DNA of 64,000 nucleotides from JACMNW01 sp963708425 (GTDB lineage: Bacteria; Pseudomonadota; Alphaproteobacteria; Rhodobacterales; Rhodobacteraceae). Shown piece after piece: positions 56,405 to 64,000 of this stretch; positions within the stretch are counted from its first letter, which is position 1, and the number at the start of each line of letters is the position of its first letter. Position numbers and translations under genes: made by a program. The notes beneath the pieces were generated by a model. That model saw only the letters and a list, made by a program, of their open reading frames with translations, searched no databases and was not told the DNA's origin. The DNA is taken from the NCBI GenBank assembly GCA_963708425.1, contig OY970206.1, positions 1,178,001 to 1,242,000 of the forward strand, written 5' to 3'.

Positions 56405-56887
56405 ATGGCGAAGACACCAAAGACGGCACCGGTGGCGGATGATCCTTGTGCACCGCCCCGCGCGCGTGTGGTTCATGCCGACCCCACCACCCCGGCGACG
56501 GCGGAACAGCAGCCATTGCCCGAGGCGTGGAAAGAGCGGGGGGTTGATCAGAAAAGCCCCGCCGAGTGGATGTATGATCGGCTGATTCTGTACATCCGCA
56601 ATTTCGAACAGCAACTGGACGCAGCGCATGAAATTGCGATGGGCTTTGCCGGTGGTGACGCAGGCGTATTGCGGATTGAGGGTGTCGGGTATTTCGACCC
56701 GGATGTGGTGACGTTTTATGGCCGCGACGAAGAGGGGGGCAAAACCCAACTTATCCAGCATGTTACCCAAGTTTCCGTGATTTTGCGGGCCGCCCGCAAG
56801 GTTGAACCGGACGAGCCGGCGCGGCGGATTGGGTTTAGGTTGGCGACGGGGTGGGCTGGTGGCGAAAGTGGTGATGGCTCTGCCTGA
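56405..56887 (+). CDS. DUF6173-type protein of unknown function
   Basis: A 160-residue cytosolic protein with a Pro/Ala/Thr-rich, likely disordered N-terminus (1-45) and a folded part from KSPAEWMYDRLILYIRNFEQ, with a helix, then beta segments (VLRIEGVGYFDPDVVTFYGR) and HVTQVSVILRAARKVEPDEP, GFRLATGWAGG. I recognise the pattern as a conserved family of Rhodobacterales without known function. It starts 10 nt behind the metallo-hydrolase, so it is read in the same operon. Confidence 0.75.
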   Translation: MAKTPKTAPVADDPCAPPRARVVHADPTTPATAEQQPLPEAWKERGVDQKSPAEWMYDRLILYIRNFEQQLDAAHEIAMGFAGGDAGVLRIEGVGYFDPDVVTFYGRDEEGGKTQLIQHVTQVSVILRAARKVEPDEPARRIGFRLATGWAGGESGDGSA

Positions 56888-57001
56888 CCGGCGACATCGT
56901 ATGTGAGGGCAACAGTGCCAATACGGCGCAGTTGGCCCCCGTGACAGGGCGCGATTAATGAGATATGCGACTGATAACGCAGTTTTACCCGGAGACACGA
57001 C

Positions 57002-57136
57002 ATGGCCGAGCACAAGCATGGCAGCATGGACATCAAAGCGCAGGAAAAGACCTTTGCGGGCTTTACCCGCATGGTTACTTGGGGGATCGTCCTTACAATC
57101 GGCATCCTGATTTTCATGGCATTGGCTAACGCCTGA
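57002..57136 (+). CDS. aa3-type cytochrome c oxidase subunit IV
   Basis: A 44-residue single-helix protein: MAEHKHGSMDIKAQEKTFAG, then FTRMVTWGIVLTIGIL and a short tail ending in ALANA. This is the small fourth subunit of bacterial aa3 oxidases: hydrophilic start, one TM helix. GGAG lies 7 nt before the ATG. The genes for the large subunits are not in this window, so it is encoded apart from them. Confidence rests on the typical AEHKHGSMDI start. Confidence 0.85.
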   Translation: MAEHKHGSMDIKAQEKTFAGFTRMVTWGIVLTIGILIFMALANA

Positions 57137-57159
57137 TCCGTTCACCAAAGGAAGCCGCC

Positions 57160-57768
57160 ATGCGCCGTCTTGTCTTGTGTTTTGTGGCCCTGTTGGGGCT
57201 TGCTGCCTGCGCAGCCGAGCCGGTTTTCGCGCCGCAAGAAGCCGTGAGTGCAGCGCGTTATGTGCATGATGGGCCGACGTCGATTACCCTGTACACCGTG
57301 ATCAACAATCGCAGCGAGGCCGGGGCGCATTCGGGGCTGCTGATCAATGCATCGCAGCGGGTGATGTTTGATCCGGCAGGTACTTGGCGGCACCCGCGGA
57401 TACCGGAACGCAACGATGTGCATTACGGCATTACGCCGCGGATTGTGAATTTCTACATCGACTATCATGCGCGTGAAACCTTCCGGGTGATTGAACAAAC
57501 GGTTGTGGTATCGCCGAGTGTGGCCGAGTTGGTGAAGCAGCGCGCCGAGGCCTATGGCGCAGTGCCGAAAGCGCAATGTTCAAATTCGGTCACGTCGATT
57601 CTTGGCGGTGTGCCGGGGTTTGAGGGCATTCGGTCAACCTGGTATCCGAAGAAATTGTCGGACCAATTTGGCCAAGTGCCGGGTGTGACCAGCCGCACCA
57701 TTACCGATGACGACGCCGATAAGAACCATGGTGTGTTGTTGATACAGGCGGACGAAACGCCAATCTGA
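57160..57768 (+). CDS. lipoprotein of unknown function
   Basis: A 202-residue lipoprotein. The signal MRRLVLCFVALLGLAACAAE contains the lipobox LAAC, with Cys17 as the anchor. The mature domain has YVHDGPTSITLYTVINNRSE, GAHSGLLINASQRVMFDPAG, then HGITP-like and YHARETFRV segments; the pattern recalls a periplasmic enzyme-like fold with a conserved His and Cys (KAQCSNSV), but no family can be named. AAAGGAAG lies before the ATG. It follows the oxidase subunit gene by 23 nt. Confidence 0.78.
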   Translation: MRRLVLCFVALLGLAACAAEPVFAPQEAVSAARYVHDGPTSITLYTVINNRSEAGAHSGLLINASQRVMFDPAGTWRHPRIPERNDVHYGITPRIVNFYIDYHARETFRVIEQTVVVSPSVAELVKQRAEAYGAVPKAQCSNSVTSILGGVPGFEGIRSTWYPKKLSDQFGQVPGVTSRTITDDDADKNHGVLLIQADETPI

Positions 57769-57939
57769 TTGATAGCTCGATGCGAGGCGCGCGCCAACGC
57801 CGACCCTTGGCGGGGTCAGTTGCCGTGCTGCAATTGCGGAACTTGGCCGGACATCCTTTGCAGTGACCACTGGCCATCGAAGAGCTTAGGCAAAACCAGC
57901 GGTTTGTGGGATGGTCAGGGCTGATCTGGGGGGGGCGGT

Positions 57940-58530
57940 TTGCGGATATTCGGGGTGATCCTTGCAGGCGGTGCGGCGCGCCGGATGGGCGGGCGCGATA
58001 AGGCGTTGTTGCCGCTGGCGGGGCGCAGTCTGCTTGCCCATGCGTTGGATCGGCTGGAGCCGCAGGTGGAGCGGGTGGCAATCTCGGCCAATGGCGATGC
58101 GGGTCGGTTTGGTGTTGGGTTTGCCGTGCTGCCGGATGATAGCAGCCAAGGGCCGCTGTCGGGTATTTTGGCGGCACTGGATTGGGCGGCGCCTTTGGGG
58201 GCTAGTGCTGTTGTGTCTGTGGCGGTTGATACGCCGTTCTTTCCGGGCGATCTGGTGCCGCGGCTTTGTTTGGCAGCGGAGGGCTCGGCGGGCGGGGTGG
58301 CGATTGCAGCATCGGGCGGCGCGGATCATCCGACGTTTGGGTTGTGGCCTGTTGAGTTAAGGGCGGCGTTGCGGGCATTTTTAGCATCGGGGGTAAAAAC
58401 CAGGGTGATGGATTTTGCGCATGCCAATGGGGCGATGCGAGCGGTGTTTGGCGATGATGGAGCGTTTCGGAATTTGAACTCGCCAGAGGATTTGGCGGCG
58501 GCGGAAGCGTTGATCGGGGGGCTGGCATGA
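57940..58530 (+). CDS. mobA: molybdenum cofactor guanylyltransferase
   Basis: MobA attaches GMP to molybdopterin to form MGD. The 196-residue protein has the nucleotide-binding loop VILAGGAARRMGGRDKALLP near the N-terminus, SVAVDTPFFP with the metal-binding Asp, and FRNLNSPEDLAAAE at the end. The start is TTG at 57940. A purine-rich GGGGGGGCGG lies directly before it. It opens a four-gene run with 4-, 14- and 4-nt overlaps. Confidence 0.95.
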   Translation: MRIFGVILAGGAARRMGGRDKALLPLAGRSLLAHALDRLEPQVERVAISANGDAGRFGVGFAVLPDDSSQGPLSGILAALDWAAPLGASAVVSVAVDTPFFPGDLVPRLCLAAEGSAGGVAIAASGGADHPTFGLWPVELRAALRAFLASGVKTRVMDFAHANGAMRAVFGDDGAFRNLNSPEDLAAAEALIGGLA

Positions 58531-59027
58531 ATGTTTACGGTGTGATCGGCTGGAAGAATGCTGGCAAGACCAGCCTGATGGAACGGCTGGTGGCCGAAAT
58601 ATCGGGGCGGGGATTGCGGGTATCGACGGTGAAGCATGTGCATCACGACGTCGATCTGGACGAGCCGGGCAAGGATACCTATCGGCACCGGGCGGCGGGG
58701 GCGGAAGAGGTGGTTTTGGCCTCGGCAAACCGGATGGCGCTGTTGCGCGAACATCGGGCGGACGAGCCGGAATTGGGGTGGGTACTGGCGCGGATGATGC
58801 CGGTCGATCTGGTGCTGGTCGAAGGGTACAAGCGCGATACGCATCCGAAGATCGAGGTGTTTCGGCGCGAGGCCGGGCATGATCTGATACAACCCGGCGA
58901 TCCGAATGTGCGGGCGGTGGCGACGGATGCGGCGCTGGCGGCATTGTCAGTGCCAGTGCTGGATCTGAACGACACGCAGGCGATTGCCGATTTCATTCTG
59001 CGCGAGCTGGGCCTTGCAGCCGTTTGA
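58527..59027 (+). CDS. mobB: molybdopterin-guanine dinucleotide biosynthesis adapter protein
   Basis: A 166-residue P-loop GTPase that aids MobA. Walker A is GWKNAGKTSLMERL near residues 8-21, then STVKHVHHDVDLDEPGKDTY with the family histidines, RHRAAGAEEVVLAS, and LVLVEGYKRDTHPKIEV. Overlaps mobA by 4 nt (ATGA) and the next gene by 14 nt, showing a tight operon. Confidence 0.95.
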   Translation: MNVYGVIGWKNAGKTSLMERLVAEISGRGLRVSTVKHVHHDVDLDEPGKDTYRHRAAGAEEVVLASANRMALLREHRADEPELGWVLARMMPVDLVLVEGYKRDTHPKIEVFRREAGHDLIQPGDPNVRAVATDAALAALSVPVLDLNDTQAIADFILRELGLAAV

Positions 59028-59880
59028 CACAGTGATTGTGGTGGATTGGTCGGCGGCTAATGTGCCGTCGCCAGTAAAGGCGTCAGCGGATGCAATCTGG
59101 ATTGGGGTCGCGCGGGCCGGGGGCTGTGAAGTTGGCTATCACCGGACGCGGGCGGCGGCTGAGGCGGCGTTGGTAGCGGTGCTTGATGCTGAGGCTTCGG
59201 CGGGGCGGCGGGTGTTGGCGGGGTTTGATTTTCCGCTGGGCTATCCGCAAGGCTTTGCGCGACAGTTGACGGGCATGGCGGGGCCGCGCGGCGTTTGGGA
59301 TTGGCTGGAGGCGCATTTGGTTGATGGCCCCGACAATCGTAGCAATCGGTTTGAACTGGCGGCGGGGATCAATACGCGGTTCGGTGGGGCGGGGCCGTTT
59401 TGGGGGCGTCCAGCGGGGTTGGACCTGCCCACCCTGCCCACGCGCAAGCTGGTGGATTACGCGGGCTTGGGTTTGACTGAGCGGCGGCGGATCGAACTGG
59501 CGGTGCCGCGTGCGCAATCGGTCTGGAAGTTGTACACGACGGGATCAGTGGGATCGCAATCGTTGACGGGGCTGCCGATGATTGCGCGGCTGGCGCGGCG
59601 GGAGGGCTGTGCAGTCTGGCCGTTTGATGCGGTGGAGGCGCCGTTGGTTTTGACTGAGGTATATCTGTCTTTGCTGGCGCGGGATGTGGCTCTGGCGGTC
59701 ACGCAAGGCGAGATCAAGGATGCAGCGCAAGTGCGGCTGTTGGCGCAGGCTTTTTGGGCGCTGTCGGCGCGGGGTGACTTTGGGGCGCTGCTTGACCTGC
59801 CGCAGGGGGCTGCGCAAAGTGAGGAGGGCTGGATCCTTGGGGCAGGTTTCAAGGCGCGCTTGGAAGGGGCATTGCAGTGA
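59014..59880 (+). CDS. uncharacterised protein in the mob operon, possible RNase H fold (DUF429-like)
   Basis: A protein of about 288 residues. It begins LQPFDTVIVVDWSAANVPSP (TTG at 59014), then YHRTRAAAEAALVAVLDAEA, RVLAGFDFPLGYPQGFARQL, and later WPFDAVEAPLVLTEVYLSLL. Acidic residues at the end of strand 1 (VVDWSA), in GFDFPLG and in TEVYLSL are placed as in RNase H-like DUF429 proteins. In Rhodobacterales such proteins are often just called molybdopterin-synthesis proteins because of position. The start is open: the frame runs to 58984. Function unknown; coupling to mobB and to the GNAT gene (4-nt overlap) suggests a role linked to molybdenum cofactor. Confidence 0.7.
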   Translation: MQPFDTVIVVDWSAANVPSPVKASADAIWIGVARAGGCEVGYHRTRAAAEAALVAVLDAEASAGRRVLAGFDFPLGYPQGFARQLTGMAGPRGVWDWLEAHLVDGPDNRSNRFELAAGINTRFGGAGPFWGRPAGLDLPTLPTRKLVDYAGLGLTERRRIELAVPRAQSVWKLYTTGSVGSQSLTGLPMIARLARREGCAVWPFDAVEAPLVLTEVYLSLLARDVALAVTQGEIKDAAQVRLLAQAFWALSARGDFGALLDLPQGAAQSEEGWILGAGFKARLEGALQ

Positions 59881-60464
59881 GCATCAGCATCCAGAACGGG
59901 CTGCCGGCACATTTGCGCGACGATGCGGCGCGACTTTATTGGCAGGCGTTTGGTGGCAAACTGGGCCGGGTTTTGGGGCCGGATCGGTTGGCGTTCCGGT
60001 TGTTGGAAAAGGTGATGCGGGGCGATCATGCAATTGTGGCGTTGTCTGATACCGGTGCGCTGCTGGGGCTGGTGGGGTTCAAATCACCCGAGGGCGCGTT
60101 TGCGGGTGGCGGATTGGCCGATCTGCAGGCTGTGTACGGGATTTTCGGATCGCTGTGGCGGGCGGGGCTGTTGTGGCTGCTGGAACGCGATCTGGACAAT
60201 GACCGGTTCTTGATGGACGGAATTTGCGTGACAGATGCTGCGCGGGGCCAAGGCGTTGGCACGGCATTGCTGGACGCGATTTGTGCCGAGGGGCGCCGGC
60301 GCGGCTATCCATCGGTGCGGCTGGATGTCATTGATGCCAACCCGCGTGCGCGGGCGCTGTATGAACGGCAGGGTTTTATTCCGACGCGGACATCGCAGAT
60401 TGGGTTGCTGCGATTGGTGTTTGGCTTTTCGGCGGCGACGACGATGGTGCGAAAACTGGTGTAG
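59877..60464 (+). CDS. GNAT family N-acetyltransferase
   Basis: A 195-residue acetyltransferase. The acetyl-CoA loop is GICVTDAARGQGVGTALLDA (about 115-134), followed by VRLDVIDANPRARALYERQG, the usual motif B with Asn and Tyr. The N-terminal half is longer than in minimal GNATs. Substrate unknown. The start is a GTG at 59877 that overlaps the upstream stop. Last gene of the mobA run; a structured repeat follows its stop directly. Confidence 0.88.
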   Translation: MSISIQNGLPAHLRDDAARLYWQAFGGKLGRVLGPDRLAFRLLEKVMRGDHAIVALSDTGALLGLVGFKSPEGAFAGGGLADLQAVYGIFGSLWRAGLLWLLERDLDNDRFLMDGICVTDAARGQGVGTALLDAICAEGRRRGYPSVRLDVIDANPRARALYERQGFIPTRTSQIGLLRLVFGFSAATTMVRKLV

Positions 60465-60468
60465 CGGT

Positions 60469-60535
60469 TAGAGCCTTTTGATTTTACGCCTGTCTTTCGA
60501 CAAAACCAGTATCCACTTTTGGCGGACAGGCTCTA
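60469..60535. repeat. structured repeat element, copy 2
   Basis: Bounded by TAGAGCC (60469-60475) and GGCTCTA (60529-60535). Inside, GCCTGTC (60488-60494) pairs with GACAGGC (60525-60531), and CGACAAAA (60498-60505) pairs with TTTTGGCG (60517-60524) with one mismatch. Read on the minus strand it shares AAAAGTG and GGTTTT with the element at 45340-45445, while the stems differ. The bounding TAG is the stop codon of the minus-strand gene. Confidence 0.8.
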
Positions 60536-61558
60536 GTCGAACGTGCCCGTCACCCGACCGAACAGCATGAAAGCGCGGGCGGTGCGGGTTTCGGACATTT
60601 CGGAAAGATCGGCGTCGCTGGCGTTTTTCTCGAACTCGGCGAAGGTTTTGTCGAAGGTGCGCAGGAAATGATGGCCTGCGTCGCGAAACACGGTGTCTTC
60701 ACGCATGCGGGAGGCGGTTAGGGCGAGGCTAGATCTATCGCGGACGCCGCCGAGCCCGGCAATGGCGCGGCCCCGTTCACCGTTGGCGAAGCGGCGCCAG
60801 ATTTCAGGGCGGGCGCGGTCTGGCTTCAGATCGTCCATATAGATGCCTTCCTGGCTAAGCAGGGTCAGCACGTCTTGGGCGGCCCGGATCAGCTTGGCGA
60901 CAGTGCGGTCTTCCAAGGCGCGGCGCAGGGCGCGAAAGCCTTCGCGATCATCAGCGTTTTCGGGGAATTGTAGCGCGCTAATGAAGTCAGCGATGGAAAG
61001 CGGCGGGCGCAAATCTTCGGCGGGGGTGCCAAGGGCGAGGCCGGGTTGTTCATCGCCGAGTTCCGCGCGCGGGGCGGCGAGGGCCGCTTTGCCATCGGCA
61101 GAAGCAACGGTTAGTGCGGCGTCGCGGCGCGAGGTAAAGCTGGCGAGCGCAGATTCGGCCTGTTTCTGGCTGGCGACGATTTCATCTAGCTTCTTTTCGA
61201 CCGATGGTTTGGCCGCGGCTGCCCCGGACGCTTGTTGATTGGCAACATAGGCCATGCGCATGGCGTCGACGGCGGCTTGCAGACGGGCGGCATCATTGCG
61301 CAGCGACCGGATGCTGCCCAGCGTGGTAACCGCCACCCAGATCAGCGCCAGCGGCAGGAACACCAGCATCAGCGTCATTATCAGGCCAAGCGTGCCTTGG
61401 CCGTCTGCTGGCGTGCCAAAGGTCAGGTACAGGACAACCGCAACCACCCAAACCACACTAAGAATGGCAGCGGTGATTTGCGACAGACGAAGGCCGCTGC
61501 GACCATCATCAGGTGCCGCGCGGCCTAGGTCTGGTAGCCTTTCTTTCAATTCCGGCAT
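60533..61558 (-). CDS. membrane-anchored coiled-coil protein of unknown function
   Basis: A 341-residue protein with two membrane helices near 30-50 and 62-85 (AAILSVVWVVAVVLYLTF, LGLIMTLMLVFLPLALIWVA), a predicted coiled coil at about 88-155 (LRNDAARLQAAVDAMRMAYV, EKKLDEIVASQKQAESALAS), and a conserved helical C-terminal domain with RPPLSIADFISALQFPEN and GHHFLRTFDKTFAEFEKNAS. No catalytic motif. The start at 61558 (MPELKERLPDLG) is preferred to 61573. It sits behind greA on the same strand, 24 nt apart. Confidence 0.78.
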   Translation of the reverse strand: MPELKERLPDLGRAAPDDGRSGLRLSQITAAILSVVWVVAVVLYLTFGTPADGQGTLGLIMTLMLVFLPLALIWVAVTTLGSIRSLRNDAARLQAAVDAMRMAYVANQQASGAAAAKPSVEKKLDEIVASQKQAESALASFTSRRDAALTVASADGKAALAAPRAELGDEQPGLALGTPAEDLRPPLSIADFISALQFPENADDREGFRALRRALEDRTVAKLIRAAQDVLTLLSQEGIYMDDLKPDRARPEIWRRFANGERGRAIAGLGGVRDRSSLALTASRMREDTVFRDAGHHFLRTFDKTFAEFEKNASDADLSEMSETRTARAFMLFGRVTGTFD

Positions 61559-61582
61559 AATGGCCCGATACAAGAAAAGAGT

Positions 61583-62053
61583 TCAAATAAACTGGACGCG
61601 CAGCACCTCATAGCTGCGCTGGCCCCCAGGGGTTTTCACGTCAATGCTATCGCCTTCCTCCTTGCCGATCAGGGCGCGGGCAAGTGGCGAGCGGATATTC
61701 AGCAGACCGTGTTCGATGTCGGCTTCTTGTTCACCGACGATCTGATAGGTGCGTTGTTCTTCGGTGTCTTCATCCACCAAAGTTACCGTCGCCCCGAATT
61801 TAATAGCCCCTGAAAGCTTGGCCGGATCGAACACCTCGGCCAGCGATAGCAGCGCTTCCAGCTCCTTGATGCGGCCTTCGATGAAGCTCTGCTTTTCGCG
61901 GGCGGCGTGGTATTCGGCGTTTTCCGATAGATCGCCATGTTCGCGCGCCTCGGCAATCGCGCGGATCACTGCCGGGCGTTCAATAGACTTCAGCACCTTA
62001 AGTTCGGTGTCTAGCGCGGAATGGCCCGCGCGGGTCATCGGGATCTTTTCCAT
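61583..62053 (-). CDS. greA: transcription elongation factor GreA
   Basis: GreA rescues backtracked RNA polymerase by stimulating transcript cleavage. The 156-residue protein has the N-terminal coiled coil with [20 protein letters not shown] at about 39-58, including the acidic tip D41/E44 that reaches the active site, and the C-terminal FKBP-like domain ([35 protein letters not shown]). The start at 62053 gives the usual length; GTG at 62062 is an alternative. Confidence 0.97.
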   Translation of the reverse strand: MEKIPMTRAGHSALDTELKVLKSIERPAVIRAIAEAREHGDLSENAEYHAAREKQSFIEGRIKELEALLSLAEVFDPAKLSGAIKFGATVTLVDEDTEEQRTYQIVGEQEADIEHGLLNIRSPLARALIGKEEGDSIDVKTPGGQRSYEVLRVQFI

Positions 62054-62302
62054 CGGCCTCACTCATAAATGATAAGGCCACGGCCCGGTTGGGCCATGGC
62101 GTTGCACTTATCCTGCCCCCAACTGACCCGACGGCAGCGGCAAATGCAAGAGCTTTGCCATGGTCTGTCGGCAGCAATGTGATTGAATGATGGGAAAGAC
62201 GCGGCGGATGCGCTGTTGCGTCACGATTGACGAAGGCGGGGTCATGGGGCAAACCCTTGCCAGATTAAAGCCAGCCGCCGAACCACCACAGGGATCGCTT
62301 CG

Positions 62303-63955
62303 ATGACCGAGACTATTGCCCGCGAAAAGATGGATTATGACGTTGTGATCGTGGGGGCCGGGCCTGCGGGCCTGTCGGCGGCGATCAAGCTGAAGCAGTT
62401 GAATAGTGACCTGACCGTTGTGGTGCTGGAAAAAGGGTCAGAGGTTGGCGCGCATATTCTGTCTGGGGCTGTGCTGGACCCATCGGGGTTGGATGCGTTG
62501 ATGCCGGATTGGCGGGACCGTGGCGCGCCGATCAAGACCGAGGTGGTGGAGGATAATTTCTTCTTCCTTGGGGCGGCGGGCAAAGTGCGCATCCCGAATT
62601 GGCCGATGCCGCCGTTGATGAACAACCATGGCAATTACATTGTGTCGATGGCCAATGTCTGCCGCTGGATGGCGGAACAGGCCGAGGCGTTAGGGGTAGA
62701 GATATTCCCCGGCATGGCATGTTCGGCGTTGGTCTATGGCGATGCGGGTGACGTGCGCGGTGTGGTGGCGGGGGAGTTTGGCATTTTGCCGGACGGCAGC
62801 CATGGGCCGAACTATGAGCCGGGGATGGAGCTGCACGGTAAGTACGTGTTCCTGAGCGAGGGCGTGCGGGGGTCTTTGGCCAAGGAAGTAATCGCGAAAT
62901 ACGATCTGTCCGCTGGCCGCGACCCGCAGAAGTTTGGCCTTGGCATGAAGGAAATCTGGGAGATCGACCCGGCCAAGCACAAGCTGGGCACCGTTACGCA
63001 CACGATGGGATGGCCGCTGGGCAGCAATGCCGGTGGTGGATCGTTCATCTATCATCTTGAGAATAATCAGGTCTATGTGGGGTTCGTGGTACATCTGAAT
63101 TATCAGAACCCGCATTTGTACCCCTACATGGAATTCCAACGCTTCAAGCATCACCCGATGGTGGCGGAGTTGTTGAAGGGTGGCAAACGGGTGGCTTACG
63201 GCGCGCGGGCGATATCCGAAGGTGGCTGGCAGTCGATACCGAAAATGGTGGCACCGGGGGTGGCGTTGCTGGGCTGTACGGCGGGGCTGGTGAACGTGCC
63301 GCGCATCAAGGGCAACCATAACGCGATGCTGTCGGGCATTCATGCAGCAGAAGCGGCGGTTGCGGCGATCAAAGCGGGGCGCAGCAGTGATGAGCTGACT
63401 GCGTATGAAACAGCGGTACGTGGTGGGGCGATTGGGCGCGATCTGAAAAAGGTGCGCAATGTCAAACCGTTGTGGTCACGCTATGGGTTGATTGCATCGC
63501 TTTTGGGTGGCGGCATTGATATGTGGGCCAATACGCTTGGGTTTACGGTGTTCGGCACTTTGAAGCATGGCAAATCTGATGCGGCGGCGACCGGGCTTGC
63601 CAAGGATTTCGCGCCGATTGACTATCCGAAGCCCGATGGTGTGCTGTCGTTCGATCGGCTGACCAATGTGGCGTTCAGCTTTACCAACCATGACGAAAAC
63701 CAGCCGGCACACCTGAAGCTGAAGGATGCCTCGGTGCCGATTTCAGTGAACCTGCCACAATACGCCGAACCCGCACAGCGGTATTGCCCGGCGGGGGTTT
63801 ATGAAGTGGTGGCCGACGCGGGCAAAGACCCGCGCTTTGTGATCAACTTTCAGAACTGCGTGCATTGCAAGACCTGCGATATCAAAGACCCCACCCAGAA
63901 TATCAACTGGACCACGCCGCAGGGCGGTGGCGGGCCGAACTACCCCAATATGTAG
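62303..63955 (+). CDS. electron transfer flavoprotein-ubiquinone oxidoreductase
   Basis: ETF-QO passes electrons from acyl-CoA dehydrogenases via ETF to ubiquinone at the inner membrane. The 550-residue protein has the FAD loop VVIVGAGPAGLSAAIKL (about 14-30), the quinone/FAD region with GCTAGLVNVPRIKGNHNAML, and a C-terminal [4Fe-4S] domain with RYCPAGVYE and CVHCKTCDIKDPTQNI, ending GGGGPNYPNM. It is complete. The 249 nt before it hold no gene and carry its promoter and that of greA. Confidence 0.97.
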   Translation: MTETIAREKMDYDVVIVGAGPAGLSAAIKLKQLNSDLTVVVLEKGSEVGAHILSGAVLDPSGLDALMPDWRDRGAPIKTEVVEDNFFFLGAAGKVRIPNWPMPPLMNNHGNYIVSMANVCRWMAEQAEALGVEIFPGMACSALVYGDAGDVRGVVAGEFGILPDGSHGPNYEPGMELHGKYVFLSEGVRGSLAKEVIAKYDLSAGRDPQKFGLGMKEIWEIDPAKHKLGTVTHTMGWPLGSNAGGGSFIYHLENNQVYVGFVVHLNYQNPHLYPYMEFQRFKHHPMVAELLKGGKRVAYGARAISEGGWQSIPKMVAPGVALLGCTAGLVNVPRIKGNHNAMLSGIHAAEAAVAAIKAGRSSDELTAYETAVRGGAIGRDLKKVRNVKPLWSRYGLIASLLGGGIDMWANTLGFTVFGTLKHGKSDAAATGLAKDFAPIDYPKPDGVLSFDRLTNVAFSFTNHDENQPAHLKLKDASVPISVNLPQYAEPAQRYCPAGVYEVVADAGKDPRFVINFQNCVHCKTCDIKDPTQNINWTTPQGGGGPNYPNM

Positions 63956-64000
63956 TGGTCGGCGGGGTTTTTCGCTGACAATTGCGCGAGAAGTGGCATT

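Overview
This window is ordinary chromosome from an alphaproteobacterium of the Rhodobacterales (Rhodobacter/Roseobacter type). The pointers are high GC, an alphaproteobacterial cell-cycle regulator (TrcR, DUF1013), a COQ9-family gene divergent from rpsU, a membrane-anchored cytochrome c552 (CycM) next to prephenate dehydratase, the 44-residue aa3-oxidase subunit IV, an aquaporin-ArsC arsenic pair, and a small 4.5S SRP RNA. I see no insertion sequence, prophage, CRISPR array, tRNA, rRNA or defence island. The base content is core metabolism and information processing, densely packed with many ATGA or TGATG overlaps.

Layout. 1-5.6 kb: end of mnmH, argE, a secreted protein, and a LolD/FtsX-type ABC exporter divergent from a TesA-like esterase. 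5.6-9.7 kb: esterase, FAD-linked oxidase, MFS transporter, kinase-like protein. 9.7-15.3 kb: heme genes hemC, hemE and hemF with an EmrB-type MFS pump and a LysE exporter between them. 15.3-23 kb: lipoprotein, SDR, RsmC-like methyltransferase, clpS, HAD phosphatase, DD-carboxypeptidase with SPOR domain, universal stress protein, glycosyltransferase. 23-29 kb: peptide ABC importer yejABEF on the minus strand. 29-36.3 kb: cycM, pheA, SRPBCC protein, nudC, a CpdB-like nucleotidase, HAD phosphatase, M24 peptidase. 36.4-40.4 kb: SRP RNA, rsgA, dnaX, ybaB, recR. 40.4-47.5 kb: HWE sensor kinase, trcR, RNase T2, membrane protein, quinone oxidoreductase, COQ9 protein, rpsU. 47.5-53.5 kb: aqpS-arsC, Lrp regulator divergent from ald, MsrQ-like protein, mscL, GST, tsaC. 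53.6-64 kb: acyl-CoA dehydrogenase and metallo-hydrolase, cox subunit IV, lipoprotein, a mobA-mobB-unknown-GNAT operon, greA, ETF-ubiquinone oxidoreductase.

Functional links. hemC, hemE and hemF are three steps of heme synthesis, which feeds cytochromes such as CycM and the aa3 oxidase. The acyl-CoA dehydrogenase would pass electrons through ETF to the ETF-QO encoded at the right end and so to ubiquinone, whose synthesis the COQ9-family protein supports. DnaX, YbaB and RecR form the usual replication-recombination cassette. ArsC plus the aquaporin form a minimal arsenate-detoxification pair.

The less ordinary material is mostly non-coding: two related structured repeats that sit exactly on the stop codons of minus-strand genes (45.4 and 60.5 kb), a perfect palindrome repeated at 13.7 and 40.4 kb, a triple 14-bp palindrome at 2.3 kb, a tandem hairpin block at 52.5 kb, and a reversal of G/C strand bias across the window. 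The most interesting protein is a possible RNase H-fold protein of unknown function coupled to mobAB. I did not find a convincing new multi-gene system.
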